Source: Desulfosporosinus fructosivorans (lineage in GTDB: Bacteria > Bacillota > Desulfitobacteriia > Desulfitobacteriales > Desulfitobacteriaceae). From it: a stretch of 64,000 nt of DNA. The stretch is from positions 62,001 through 126,000 of the forward strand of contig NZ_SPQQ01000001.1 of the NCBI RefSeq assembly GCF_004766045.1, written 5' to 3'. This document shows positions 46,431 through 55,937 of this stretch, piece by piece (position 1 is the stretch's first letter; each line of letters opens with the position of its first letter). The translations under genes were made by a program, and so were the position numbers. The notes below the pieces were generated by a model. That model was not told the origin of the DNA. It made no database searches and was given only the letters and a program-made list of their open reading frames with translations.

Positions 46431-46553
46431 ATGTACGGATATGGTGGTGCTTGTTGTTGTCGCCCTGTTGCCCCCGTTGTTGGTACGGGTGTAGGCGTAG
46501 GGATCATTGCGATTGCGATTTTGATCTTGATTGCTTTGGGAGTTATCTTCTAA
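46431..46553 (+). CDS. YjcZ-like tiny glycine/cysteine-rich membrane protein, second copy
   Basis: 40 residues: MYGYGGACCCRPVAPVVG head with three adjacent cysteines, then a hydrophobic helix ending in ALGVIF. Strong GAAGGAGG nine bases before the ATG. The C-terminal helix resembles that of the first copy, so the pair arose by duplication. A weak terminator follows. Confidence 0.8.
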   Translation: MYGYGGACCCRPVAPVVGTGVGVGIIAIAILILIALGVIF

Positions 46554-46573
46554 GAGAAAATATTGTGCCAAGG

Positions 46574-46600
46574 TGAGGTCCCTATCTGGGGCCTCATTTT
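46574..46600 (+). terminator. Terminator after the tiny-protein pair
   Basis: Nine-base-pair stem (46574-46582 with 46588-46596, one G-U pair) followed by TTTT. Confidence 0.7.
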
Positions 46601-46648
46601 CATGAGTAAAGACACGATGCCTCGTGCCCATTTTTGCTGTTGATTTAA

Positions 46649-46691
46649 TCCAATTGTAAGATTCCCTTGAACTTGAGCTGAACGAGTTTAC
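46649..46691 (-). repeat. Dispersed hairpin element, copy 5 (short)
   Basis: Minus-strand reading GTAAACTCGTTCAGCTCAAG, then directly GGGAATCTTACAATTGG; both ends of the element are joined with the whole middle lost. Confidence 0.6.
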
Positions 46692-46743
46692 TGTGCCATT
46701 TGCGTCATATTACTACTAGGGACACGGTGGATTGATCGTGTCC

Positions 46744-47367
46744 CTACTTTGAAGACAGGAGAATTTGAATTGCTGATGCGATTATAAAGAGGTTAAATGT
46801 TATTTCTGTGGCGATTAAGGCCCGTGCAGTTATATTTGCAGGCAGAATGTCCCCTAAATCGGCAGTGGCCAAAGTAGTAATACTTAAATATATAAACGAG
46901 AAGAATTGTGTCCATACATCGTCCCCTACATCTCCCTTAAAACTGGAAGGGAAAAATCGGTAGAGAAGAAGAAATTCTGCGCCAAAAAGTAAGATGATTG
47001 AGACAAGGGCTCCTGCAATTGGATAAAGTAGCTGTTCGGAAGGAGCTTTATGATTCGCTAAGAGATTAGTTACTGCGAAGGAAACAGAAACTGTAGCACC
47101 AATACCATACCAAACGATAGCGAGTTTAAAAAGTCTGTCCTCACAGCGTTCTGTTACATCGCCACTGTCCGAAAATAAGCTTAAGAACAGTGCTCCAGCA
47201 GCTCCTACTAGGGCAGGAGATAATAACTCCCAATAGCCAAGTTTGAGTGAAGGGTTCAAGGGAAGGAGCTGGTTACTGGGAGGCGGACAATTTTGGGAGT
47301 TTGGAAAAGGAGGCTTATATCCGCGAATAATACTAGGTTTTAAGGGATAGGTTCCATAATAATCCAC
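46744..47367 (-). CDS. Two-transmembrane ion-channel-like protein with altered selectivity filter
   Basis: 207 residues. A proline-rich cytoplasmic start (~1-45) is followed by hydrophobic helices at about 47-66, 80-104, 112-137 and 180-204, the last two flanking a pore-loop (FFSFIYLSITTLATADLGDILP). In K+ channels this loop reads TTVGYGD; here the GYG is DLG (Asp170-Leu171-Gly172). Gating or conduction may therefore differ. GTG start with AAGGTGG upstream. Monocistronic, no RCK domain. Confidence 0.8.
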   Translation of the reverse strand: MDYYGTYPLKPSIIRGYKPPFPNSQNCPPPSNQLLPLNPSLKLGYWELLSPALVGAAGALFLSLFSDSGDVTERCEDRLFKLAIVWYGIGATVSVSFAVTNLLANHKAPSEQLLYPIAGALVSIILLFGAEFLLLYRFFPSSFKGDVGDDVWTQFFSFIYLSITTLATADLGDILPANITARALIATEITFNLFIIASAIQILLSSK

Positions 47368-47512
47368 GTTTCAACGACCACCTTTCCGTGGATGGATAAT
47401 AACAATATATTCCAGATAGTGGCCATAGGTTAAGAAATTTAGAACGCCTAAGAAAGTTGTTTAATTACGTTTATAGATCAAAAGAAGGATTTTGAGAAAT
47501 AGTAGAGAATTA

Positions 47513-47572
47513 GTGCTCGTTCACCAAAGTTGAACATCATACTTGGGGAAGTGGGAGTTCGCGATACGATTT
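47513..47572 (+). repeat. Dispersed hairpin element, copy 9
   Basis: Plus-strand reading GTGCTCGTTCACCAAAG, TTGAACATCATACTTG, then GAAGTGGGAGTTCGCG. Degenerate left hairpin plus the right-end motif. The rest of 47368-47709 shows no gene. Confidence 0.55.
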
Positions 47573-47709
47573 AGGTGAAATAACTTTAAAATATTTATGC
47601 TAAATAATTTGACCTTACCTGACCTTTGTAATAAAATAAAGCTAATCGGTCAGAATATAATAGGTTTAATGCAGTATTATTTAATAAAGATGAATAGGGG
47701 GAATTATAA

Positions 47710-48327
47710 ATGGGTTATCTCGTCCCAATGGTTGTGGAGCAAACAAGTCGTGGGGAGCGTTCCTACGATATATACTCACGTCTTCTAAAAGACAGAATTA
47801 TTTTCCTCGGCGGTGCAATCGATGATGATGTATCCAATCTAATCGTAGCACAATTGCTCTTCCTCGAAGCGGAAGATCCTGAAAAAGATATTAATCTGTA
47901 CATTAACAGTCCTGGCGGTTCGATCACAGCTGGAATGGCTATTTATGACACCATGCAGTTAATTCGCTCGGATGTTCGTACGATTTGTGTCGGGATGGCA
48001 GCCAGCATGGGGGCCTTCCTCCTTGCCTCTGGTACAAAAGGGAAGCGAGTCGCTCTGCCAAATTCGGAAGTCTTGATTCATCAGCCATTAATCGGTGGGC
48101 ACGGGCTCTCCGGGCAAGCAACTGAGATCGAGATTCACGCTAGACAATTGCTCCGTACCAAGGCTAAGATGAACAAAATCCTTTCTGAGAGAACTGGTCA
48201 ACCATTAGAGAAAATTGAGAAAGACACTGAACGCGACTACTATATGACTGCCGAAGAGGCAAAAGAATATGGTTTAGTTGATCAGGTTTTAGAAAAATCC
48301 GAACAAACTAAGGAAACCAAGAAGTAA
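47710..48327 (+). CDS. clpP: ATP-dependent Clp protease proteolytic subunit
   Basis: 205 residues. Serine protease core with Ser99 (GMAASMGAF), His124 (LIHQPL) and Asp176 (TERDYYM). N-terminal [31 protein letters not shown] is typical and lets it bind ClpX/ClpC loops. A small insert (IGGHGLSG) lies after the catalytic His. AGGGGG precedes the ATG. It is not next to tig or clpX, so it may be a second ClpP copy with a special role (inference). Own terminator. Confidence 0.95.
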   Translation: MGYLVPMVVEQTSRGERSYDIYSRLLKDRIIFLGGAIDDDVSNLIVAQLLFLEAEDPEKDINLYINSPGGSITAGMAIYDTMQLIRSDVRTICVGMAASMGAFLLASGTKGKRVALPNSEVLIHQPLIGGHGLSGQATEIEIHARQLLRTKAKMNKILSERTGQPLEKIEKDTERDYYMTAEEAKEYGLVDQVLEKSEQTKETKK

Positions 48328-48364
48328 GATAAATGAGATTGGTCCAGTCCTTGGGCAACATGAT

Positions 48365-48408
48365 AAAAGTGGTATAACAAACTTATAAGTTTGTTATACC
48401 ACTTTTTT
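48365..48408 (+). terminator. Terminator of clpP
   Basis: Perfect 20-bp stem (48365-48384 with 48387-48406) running into seven T. Confidence 0.9.
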
Positions 48409-48460
48409 TGTTTTGAGCTCAAATATCCCAGGTTTAAGATTTAGGAGTATAGTCCTAATT

Positions 48461-48524
48461 CCAAGCGGGAGATTCCCACTTCTACAAATGGAGAGATACT
48501 AATTATTAAATGAACCAGTTCACT
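48461..48524 (-). repeat. Dispersed hairpin element, copy 6
   Basis: Minus-strand reading GTGAACTGGTTCATTTAA, then CCATTTGTAGAAGTGGG and AATCTCCCGCTTGG. The left hairpin is eroded, the right one kept. Confidence 0.6.
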
Positions 48525-48690
48525 TTCAGATAAGTGTACATGATGGGAATATATTGAGTTTCCTTCTTTCTGCTGACCGTCGGGGAAAAGGCTGTTTATT
48601 TTATAAACAGATAATTTTATACAGGAAATTTAATTTTTATGTAGAATAATGTAAATTCAGATAGATTCCACATGGCGAGGAGTGAAAGAG

Positions 48691-50412
48691 TTGAGTTTGA
48701 AAAATTGGAGCCTTAAATTACAAGTCACGGCCTTGATGCTGTTCATTGCCTTGGCAGCGGGCTTTGTCGGAGCCATCGGGATCTATGGGATGTCTCAGAT
48801 GCATGACACCTCGAATCAGGTTTATCAACAAGATGTGATACCTATGAATCAACTCTCACAAATGCATTTTGATTCCCAGGCCTATAGGTCAAATGTTGTA
48901 TTAGCAGTTAGTGCACGTACTCCTGAAGAACGTCAGACCTTTATGGCTCAAATTGAACAAAAAAAGGATGCCATGATCGTGCATATGGGCAGATTTGAAG
49001 CAATACAGAGATCAGTTGAAGAAGATGCCGACTGGAAAGAGTTTAAAGTTGCCTGGAATGACTATGTGGTGGCCTCTCAAATAACAATTCAAAACGCGGA
49101 AGATGGTCGCATGGACGAATCCTTGTCTAATATGTACGGCTTAGCTGGGACCAAAAACCAGTTAGCAGGGGACATACTCCAAAAGATGGTTGACTCTAAA
49201 ATGGAGAAGGTACAGATTAACAGCACGGAAAAAACAAACCAAATCTTTACCAAGGCTTCAAAACTTTCGATCATTCTTGTTGTGATTGATATGCTAGTCA
49301 GCGTCCTCATCGGCTGGCTTTTGAGTCGAGCTCTCAGCAAGATGATGTATGATACAGTGCTCAATGCCAACGAAATTGCCTCAGGGGATATTGCTCGCAA
49401 GAAAAAAGCCCCTTGGAAAGCTTGGAACCGTGAAGGAGTCGAGTTGCAGAAGGCCTTTAGTGACATGGTAGTTTCCTTGAGAGATATCATGACGAACGTA
49501 GCCGAAACGTCAGATAGATTGGTCCGAACTGCTCAAGAAATGCGTCTTGGCGCCGAACAATCGTCACAATCCTCTGAACAAGTAGCTACATCTGCCAGTG
49601 CTATTGCGACGGATGCTCAATTGCAAGTTCAGGAAATGACAAGAAACTATGATCGAATGAGTCAGGTGATTGATCAGCTGAACCAAACTGAACAACGTGC
49701 GGAAAAAGTAAGTCTTGCCTCGAAGAACTCTGCTGAGCTTTCTCTAAGTGGTAATGTGGCACTCGGACAAGTGGTCAAACAAATGGATGAAATAGAGAGT
49801 CACGTTCACAGTCTAAGCAAAGTAATTGGAGATGTGGATGAAAAGTCAGAAGAGATCGCTCAAACAGTTCAAATCATTGATAACATTGCCCAACAAACAA
49901 ATCTCTTAGCGTTAAACGCGGCGATTGAGGCCGCGCGTGCTGGAGAGAGCGGACGAGGGTTTGCGGTGGTGGCCGAAGAAGTCCGCAAGCTTGCGGAACA
50001 AGTCCAAACAAGCTTAATTAATATTTCCCAAAGAGTGGAGGAAATGCAACAGGCTTCTAGGAGTGCGCATCGAGAGATGAAAACTAGTGTGGAGAGTGTC
50101 AATCAAGGCAGTGCTCACTTAAAAGAGATTTCCCATCAATTTAACATAATCCTTGAGTCTGTCGAAGAAAGTGCTGGATTAGCTATTGACATTGAAAACA
50201 CCATACAGAAAGTACAGCGGGACGGAGAACAAATAAAAGTTGGCATGCAAACCGTTGTGCATCAGGCTGAATCTACTTCTGCTGGCACACAAACCACAGC
50301 TGCTGCAGCAGAGGAACAAAACGCCTCGATCGAAGAATTATTTGCCTCCGCCGAAAACTTAAATGTATTAGCGAGAAATCTGAAGGAGTTAGTCGACCAC
50401 TTTAAACTGTGA
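48691..50412 (+). CDS. Methyl-accepting chemotaxis protein with four-helix-bundle sensor
   Basis: About 573 residues. TM1 (~8-30), an extracellular four-helix-bundle sensor (~35-185), TM2 (~190-212), a HAMP-like linker, and a signalling domain whose tip is [37 protein letters not shown] at about residues 396-432. TTG start with GAGGAG eight bases upstream; a GTG at 48682 overlaps that site. Single gene. The ligand is unknown. Confidence 0.94.
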   Translation: MSLKNWSLKLQVTALMLFIALAAGFVGAIGIYGMSQMHDTSNQVYQQDVIPMNQLSQMHFDSQAYRSNVVLAVSARTPEERQTFMAQIEQKKDAMIVHMGRFEAIQRSVEEDADWKEFKVAWNDYVVASQITIQNAEDGRMDESLSNMYGLAGTKNQLAGDILQKMVDSKMEKVQINSTEKTNQIFTKASKLSIILVVIDMLVSVLIGWLLSRALSKMMYDTVLNANEIASGDIARKKKAPWKAWNREGVELQKAFSDMVVSLRDIMTNVAETSDRLVRTAQEMRLGAEQSSQSSEQVATSASAIATDAQLQVQEMTRNYDRMSQVIDQLNQTEQRAEKVSLASKNSAELSLSGNVALGQVVKQMDEIESHVHSLSKVIGDVDEKSEEIAQTVQIIDNIAQQTNLLALNAAIEAARAGESGRGFAVVAEEVRKLAEQVQTSLINISQRVEEMQQASRSAHREMKTSVESVNQGSAHLKEISHQFNIILESVEESAGLAIDIENTIQKVQRDGEQIKVGMQTVVHQAESTSAGTQTTAAAAEEQNASIEELFASAENLNVLARNLKELVDHFKL

Positions 50413-50421
50413 ACTACCGAA

Positions 50422-50868
50422 TCAAATTTCGAAAGGCAACTCGTCTAAGAAATCATGAAGGACTTCAAAACCTAAGCCCGCTAGGAACCATTCGGGGGCC
50501 ATACGCAGGGTAATATACCCACTAATGCTTAATCTGTCACAGTACTGCCAGGGACAATCACCTAAGGCTTCCGCCAAAATAACACCACTAGAATATTCAA
50601 TCATCCAGATCGTGGCTAAATATACTAGGCCTCGAGTCCACCAAGGGAAAGGCCGTAAGTAGTTATGTAAGGGTTCAAGAAAGATTGATAGCCCATAAAT
50701 GGGCATCATCACCAAGAATGTAAACCCTTGCATTCTGAAATCTCCTTTGAGGAGGGAGGCCAAACCCGTATATATGACCTCAAGGATAAGGCCAAGAATA
50801 CCGTAGATTAAGAAGCGTTTGAATGTTTTCATGGCTTTAGTATGGTTATACGAAACTAGAAGATACAT
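50422..50868 (-). CDS. CmpB-like (PF06541-type) membrane protein
   Basis: About 148 residues, four hydrophobic segments. The pattern FLIYGILGLILEVIYTG, then MMPIYGLSIFLEPLH, then CPWQYCDRLSISGYITLRMAPEWFLAGLGFE matches the small membrane proteins often labelled putative ABC transporter permease. The role is unknown. Two start codons are possible (ATG at 50868 or 50832); neither has a good ribosome binding site. Convergent with the chemoreceptor gene. Confidence 0.75.
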   Translation of the reverse strand: MYLLVSYNHTKAMKTFKRFLIYGILGLILEVIYTGLASLLKGDFRMQGFTFLVMMPIYGLSIFLEPLHNYLRPFPWWTRGLVYLATIWMIEYSSGVILAEALGDCPWQYCDRLSISGYITLRMAPEWFLAGLGFEVLHDFLDELPFEI

Positions 50869-51038
50869 TTTGAAGACAGGGATATTATGGAAAGCAAGGG
50901 CATATTACCCTTGCTTTTTTGCAAATTTATTACATTTATTATAGAATTAAATTTAGCAATTTTGCATAGATCCAGTAAAGTACAGAATAATAAGGTGGCT
51001 ATAGAAGTCTTTAATTATTGTTAGAAGGGAGAAAAGGA

Positions 51039-51926
51039 ATGCGTAAAATCCGTAAAGCTGTGATTCCGGCCGCGGGCCTGGGCACTCGTTTTTTGCCAGC
51101 AACAAAGGCTCAACCTAAAGAGATGTTGCCTATCGTCGATAAACCAACGATTCAATATATCGTGGAAGAGGCGATTAAATCTGGCATCGAGGACATTATC
51201 ATTGTTACAGGTCGCAATAAGCGGGCTATCGAAGACCACTTTGACCGCTCGATGGAACTAGAAGCCTTCTTAGAGAAAAATGCCAAAGACGAACTGCTAG
51301 ATTTAGTACAGGATATTGCCAGGATGGCGGATATATATTATGTCAGGCAAAAAGAAGCATTAGGCTTGGGGCATGCGATCTATAGTGCCCGGAAATTTAT
51401 TGGAGATGAGCCGTTTGCAGTTCTCTTAGGGGATGATGTCATCTACTCTGAAGTGCCAGCATTGCGTCAAATGATGAATCAATACGAGCGCTATGGAGCC
51501 AGTATTGTAGGGGTTCAGGAAGTCCCTTTGAAGGATACATCTAAATACGGGATTGTGGATGGCGAAAAGTTTGCTGATCGGCTTTATCGTGCCAAGAATA
51601 TGGTGGAGAAACCCCGTCCAGAAGATGCTCCAAAAACTCACTTAGCTATAATGGGACGTTATATTTTAAATCCAGACATATTTGATATTTTGAGCGTCCT
51701 TCCGCCAGGAAAAGGTGGAGAAATTCAACTCACCGATGGAATTAAGGAGCTTGGTCTGTATCAGGAAATTCTTGCGTATGAATTCGAAGGTCGTAGGTAT
51801 GATGTCGGAGACAAGTTGGGATTTGTAGAAGCGACCATCGAATATGCCCTGCGCCGGGGAGATCTTTCTGAGAAACTCATGAATTATCTGCAGGTATTGG
51901 TCCGGAATTCTGAAACAAAGAGCTAG
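51039..51926 (+). CDS. galU: UTP-glucose-1-phosphate uridylyltransferase
   Basis: Makes UDP-glucose for surface polysaccharides. 295 residues; nucleotide-binding loop [24 protein letters not shown], then [37 protein letters not shown] and [12 protein letters not shown] start behind AGAAGGGAG; a TTG at 51018 is less likely. First gene of the region dedicated to surface sugars. Confidence 0.96.
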   Translation: MRKIRKAVIPAAGLGTRFLPATKAQPKEMLPIVDKPTIQYIVEEAIKSGIEDIIIVTGRNKRAIEDHFDRSMELEAFLEKNAKDELLDLVQDIARMADIYYVRQKEALGLGHAIYSARKFIGDEPFAVLLGDDVIYSEVPALRQMMNQYERYGASIVGVQEVPLKDTSKYGIVDGEKFADRLYRAKNMVEKPRPEDAPKTHLAIMGRYILNPDIFDILSVLPPGKGGEIQLTDGIKELGLYQEILAYEFEGRRYDVGDKLGFVEATIEYALRRGDLSEKLMNYLQVLVRNSETKS

Positions 51927-52119
51927 AATGACCGAAATATATTTTGGACATGCTGTTTTATCTTCGCGAAATTCATGGACTGAAAGCTTGTTATAGCATA
52001 TCTCGAAAACAGATGACGGAAAATGATCTAAGCCTTACAGCAAATACGACACTCTTTTCTCCTAAAAATTGGTAAAATGCTAACGTAGCATAAATAAAAT
52101 TTAAGGAGGGAAGAGACCA

Positions 52120-52878
52120 ATGAAACCACTGATACCTATGGACAAAAAGAGGATTGTGACTTTAGCAGGGACGTTAGTACTGGCCGGTGCTGTCGTTGCT
52201 GCTGGGGTCTATGGCCCAAGCGTCTGGAAGGTTTTTAGGCAACAAAGTGCCATCACTGACCAGGTAGTCATTCAATCCCCACCCGTTGATCCGAGCGGAG
52301 CCACCGTGATCAACGGAGCAAATGGCACGGTGCCAAACGGTATAGCTCCACCTGAGACAACTGGAACAGTTAAGACAGCAGTTACTCCAGCCACTACCAT
52401 TACTGCACCTCCACAAGGAGACACTGGTTCCAAAAGTAAATATAGGGAACCAGATGAGAAGCTATTAGACATGGCACCGTCTGTTGCAATGTTCTTTGGT
52501 GAGACCGCCTTAAGCAATGATGCCAAATCATTAGTCTTTGGTAGTGCTTGGAACATTCACCAATACGTAGACGGTTATCTCTATGGACCAGCCGCGGGTC
52601 CGCAGATGAACGAGCAGGACATTAAAAAGTATATTGTGTTTCATAAAACGCTCTTGGACAAGCAGTTGAAGAATGAAACGAATGCTTCCAAAGCAGTCAC
52701 ATTCACAAGTTACCTGGATGTGCTTTTGAACAGCGGAAGCGACGCCTTTGACTCAAAGGATAAAACGCGGATTGAACAATTCCACCAAGGGATTCATGAT
52801 TTTGATACGCACCTTATGCGTAATGATCTGAGTTCAAAAATATACGGAGCGACGCCGTTTGCAACCAAACGGACATAA
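52120..52878 (+). CDS. Membrane-anchored extracytoplasmic protein, unknown
   Basis: 252 residues: short cytoplasmic tail, one transmembrane helix (~12-32), a Pro/Thr/Ala-rich linker (~45-110), and a helical extracytoplasmic domain (~110-250). No enzyme motif. Strong AAGGAGGG before the ATG. Stands between galU and another anchored protein with similar layout, so an envelope role is plausible. Confidence 0.75.
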   Translation: MKPLIPMDKKRIVTLAGTLVLAGAVVAAGVYGPSVWKVFRQQSAITDQVVIQSPPVDPSGATVINGANGTVPNGIAPPETTGTVKTAVTPATTITAPPQGDTGSKSKYREPDEKLLDMAPSVAMFFGETALSNDAKSLVFGSAWNIHQYVDGYLYGPAAGPQMNEQDIKKYIVFHKTLLDKQLKNETNASKAVTFTSYLDVLLNSGSDAFDSKDKTRIEQFHQGIHDFDTHLMRNDLSSKIYGATPFATKRT

Positions 52879-53223
52879 TTCAGTTTATTATACTAATGCA
52901 TTGAGCGTAGGAATGAAACGAAGTTAAGATGGAGTATTATTTGCGCAATTTATTCACACTGAATTGTTTCCCAGGTGCACGATGGCTCTTGTACTTATTG
53001 AACGTTGGAATAATTAGACAATCAGCGAAAATATTGCTTAGCTAGAGCATAAATTCCCTAGATTTAAAATAAATTCCCAATGTGAAATTTGAGGAATGAT
53101 GGTATGGATTAAAAGTCTCGGATAACTGAATAGGCAACTATGTTAAGGTGAATATGAGACCTTGTATGTATCAAGGTCGAATAATAATTTAGTTGTTGTG
53201 TTTCTCGTCTAGAAAAACTGAAT

Positions 53224-53272
53224 AAAAAGATCGAGGCCTGCCCTATTGGGACAGGCCTCGATCTTTTTTATA
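53224..53272 (+). terminator. Terminator in the 52879-53413 gap
   Basis: About 20-bp stem (53224-53243 with 53248-53269, one bulge) followed by a T run. The remainder of this gap (535 bp) shows no open frame or recognised element. Confidence 0.85.
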
Positions 53273-53413
53273 CTCGTCAGAAAGTATAACTTTCAGTTAC
53301 AATACTTTTTGGAAGCATGCCCAAAATAGGTTTCAATAATTCAATTAGGTTTAAAATCCACTTTTGCTGGTCAAGCTAGTAATAAAAACCAGTTGAAGGA
53401 GATTTTGGTCTTT

Positions 53414-54067
53414 ATGCGTAAAATGAATTTGTTATTTGGAGCAATTGCTTTAGGTCTTGGTGTAATAGTTGGTACGCTAGGTGTATCTATGCTCGCCAAT
53501 CCAGGTTCTCCAGGGTCGTTTATCTCCAAATTGCGTGGTAAAGAGAACATTCAAACGGTCACCGGAACGGTAAACGACTCAACGCAAACCCTACCATCCC
53601 CGAACATGATTCAGGATCATCTTTCCGATACAAATGCAGCCTTGTATAATGCTAATCCAGATACAGTCTTAGATCAGGCAGAACAACAAATCGTAGCAGA
53701 CTATAAGCAGGATATCGGTATTTTCTTTGGGGCTTGGAAATCAGCGGATATGAATACTTTTCGTCTCAAACTAGCCAAAGCCTATACGGGAGAATTATTG
53801 GAAAAACATGCACGACGAGCGGAGGAATTTTTGGCTCAAGGCGTAGGTTTAAATGTCACCCAAATAACCTTTGACCAGATTGATTTGGAAAGCTCAGATG
53901 CAAATACTGCCACACTTCGAGTGGATTACCGTTACAAAGCAAGGGATTATAACCTGGCAGATGAAACCTCCATTGGAGAAGAACATGAACAAATCGTTCA
54001 GGTCCGCGTTAATATGCTAAAACAAAATACGCGCTGGCTGATCACAGGAGAGAACTCAATCCAGTAG
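53414..54067 (+). CDS. Membrane-anchored extracytoplasmic protein, unknown
   Basis: 217 residues. One N-terminal transmembrane helix (~5-28), a low-complexity linker, and a C-terminal alpha+beta domain (~90-217) with FGAWKSADMNTFRLKLAKAYTGELLEKHARR and the strands TLRVDYRYKARDY and TRWLITGENS, resembling a Tim44/SnoaL-like cone. The ATG has AAGGAG 12 nt upstream; a TTG at 53393 would add seven residues. The stop (TAG 54065-54067) directly abuts a dispersed element. Confidence 0.75.
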   Translation: MRKMNLLFGAIALGLGVIVGTLGVSMLANPGSPGSFISKLRGKENIQTVTGTVNDSTQTLPSPNMIQDHLSDTNAALYNANPDTVLDQAEQQIVADYKQDIGIFFGAWKSADMNTFRLKLAKAYTGELLEKHARRAEEFLAQGVGLNVTQITFDQIDLESSDANTATLRVDYRYKARDYNLADETSIGEEHEQIVQVRVNMLKQNTRWLITGENSIQ

Positions 54068-54247
54068 TAAATTCGTTCAACTAAAGTTGAATATCAAGAC
54101 TTCGGTGACGAAACCCTCGTGTGGATGGTTTCGTCGAACCGCCTATCCCAAAAGGAACACTTAGCGGCGAAGGAGAAAGCTACCCCCACTAAAAGCGGAT
54201 CAAGGGGGTACCACTCCCTCAAAGTGGGAGTCTCACGGTTGGATGAT
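54068..54247 (+). ncRNA. Full-length dispersed element (copy 7): structured OMEGA/HEARO-like RNA candidate
   Basis: About 180 nt directly after a stop codon. Stems seen: GTTCAACTAAAGTTGAAC (left hairpin), GACGAAACC with GGTTTCGTC (54107-54115 with 54127-54135), CCGC/GCGG around AACACTTA, TACCCCC with GGGGGTA (54181-54187 with 54204-54210), and ACTCCC with GGGAGT (54213-54218 with 54227-54232), then GTCTCACGGTTGGATGAT. The overall shape resembles guide-RNA scaffolds of IscB/TnpB-type mobile elements (HEARO/OMEGA). No nuclease gene is linked. Family assignment is an inference. Confidence 0.6.
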
Positions 54248-54274
54248 AAGAGGACTACCGTCGATTTTAAAAGT

Positions 54275-54325
54275 TACCCTATAGCGTAGACAGTTAAAAA
54301 AGTCTACGCTATAGGGTATTTTATT
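54275..54325 (+). terminator. Terminator downstream of the structured element
   Basis: Perfect 17-bp stem (54275-54291 with 54302-54318) followed by TTTTATTT. Confidence 0.85.
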
Positions 54326-54605
54326 TCTGATTAACGACAAGGTAGTCTTTTTTCGTGATAGGGCAGAAAGTATATCTAACAGTTTTTTTGTTGTATAAGA
54401 ACGGCCATCGTGACCAGATCTTGTAGGGATGGGTTAGACTAGACAAGTTTTCTATTTGCGAAAACGAAGGGGTATGATAGAATTATGTCGGTGAACTGAA
54501 AAATATAAAACTTCGTAGTAGGGTCCGTTGTAACTATTATGTAGACCTAATTTATGCAGAACTATTTATCAGCAAGGAACATGGTCAGAATGTTTCTCCA
54601 AATAT

Positions 54606-54636
54606 CGATGTTCAACTTTATGTTGAACCAGTTCAC
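54606..54636 (-). repeat. Dispersed hairpin element, copy 8 (left end only)
   Basis: Minus-strand reading GTGAACTGGTTCAACATAA then AGTTGAACATC; a perfect seven-base-pair GTTCAAC/GTTGAAC hairpin. Confidence 0.6.
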
Positions 54637-54681
54637 AGTTCCAAGGGCTAGGCGTGCTATTAAGAAGGGAATAGGCAGAAC

Positions 54682-55818
54682 ATGGATCAAAAGAAAATAG
54701 TTCATATGGCCCATAAAACCATTGAGGAAATTAATTATTTAAGAGGATTTGGCGTCTTAGCAGTCATAGCTATACATACAACAGGCTATTTCACAGAAAT
54801 TAAGAGTTATAGCACCTTAGTAATAGTGAATTTATGGACAGATGTATTTTCCCAGTTTGCAGTACCCTTGTTTATTTTAATATCAGGGGTTGTCTTAGCA
54901 AGGAACTATCGTTCGAACTTTTCATTAACAGAGTTTTACAAAAAGAGAATACGCTCGATTATTCCTCAATACCTGATATTTTCTATACTATATACACTAT
55001 TTAATAATTGGGCAGTTATGCAAGGTAACCCACTAAGCGCAAATCTCGCTCTCTTGCTGAATAATCTCGTTCATGCTAATGCCTCTTATCATCTATGGTT
55101 CTTTTCAATAATAATCCAGTTATATATTCTCTATCCGATCATCATTAAAATCTACGATCTTTGCAAACGCATCGACAGAGCAGAAGTTATGATTGCCATG
55201 TTGTTAATAATGCAGATCCTATGGATGGTTGGTTTACACTCGTCTTCTTTTCCTTTCATTAAGCTGAATTTTATGTCGTTCTTGTTCTATTTTGGATTAG
55301 GTATTTATATTGTCGATTATTTTGATTCCAATTCCAATCAATTAACGAAGGCTTCTAAGCACCTAACTCTAGTCTACTTAATAACGTCTTTGGCCTTAAC
55401 CATCGGAGCTAGTTTTTTCATAATTATTGGCTTAAAGACGGGTTATGATTATTATTCTATACCAGCCTACTTTTTTATCGGTTCAGAACTTATTTATCCT
55501 GTTCTAAGAATCACAACCTTTTTATTGTTATTAAATCTTGCAACAAGCCTTGTAGAAAAAAGGAGTCTCCTTGCAAAAGTGATCTATAGAATTGGGGATT
55601 ACTCCTTTGGTATATATTTAATCCACATTTTCTTCAATCAATATGCCATAAAGATCCTCAAAAACAATGCTATCGATTATAACAATTGGGCATTTTATCC
55701 GATCGTGTTTGTAACAACCGTCGTTTTCAGCTATTTGGTTGTAAGGCTGCTTAGTTACGTCCCGTATAGTTACTATATCATCGGTCGTAGGAACCCAAAA
55801 AGTAAGATTAGAATATGA
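54682..55818 (+). CDS. Acyltransferase 3 family membrane protein
   Basis: 378 residues, about ten transmembrane helices. The family start EEINYLRGFGVLAVIAIHTTGYF contains the catalytic-type His; LVHANASYHLWFFSIIIQLYILYPII and GDYSFGIYLIHIFFNQY are standard. Such enzymes O-acetylate or succinylate surface polysaccharides. Own promoter region, at the head of the sugar cluster. Confidence 0.9.
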   Translation: MDQKKIVHMAHKTIEEINYLRGFGVLAVIAIHTTGYFTEIKSYSTLVIVNLWTDVFSQFAVPLFILISGVVLARNYRSNFSLTEFYKKRIRSIIPQYLIFSILYTLFNNWAVMQGNPLSANLALLLNNLVHANASYHLWFFSIIIQLYILYPIIIKIYDLCKRIDRAEVMIAMLLIMQILWMVGLHSSSFPFIKLNFMSFLFYFGLGIYIVDYFDSNSNQLTKASKHLTLVYLITSLALTIGASFFIIIGLKTGYDYYSIPAYFFIGSELIYPVLRITTFLLLLNLATSLVEKRSLLAKVIYRIGDYSFGIYLIHIFFNQYAIKILKNNAIDYNNWAFYPIVFVTTVVFSYLVVRLLSYVPYSYYIIGRRNPKSKIRI

Positions 55819-55937
55819 CAAAATTTGATTGTTAGTGCCTTGCTTCACAGGTGAGTGTTGTAAATCCTAGTAAGTTGTAGTAAACTTTAGAACGATAAAG
55901 TTTACGCACAGGTGGGAACGAGAAGGGGCTGAGCTAA

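Noticed and set aside
47597..47788. Short plus-strand frame overlapping the clpP start
   Set aside because: It lacks a ribosome binding site and overlaps the well-supported clpP start.
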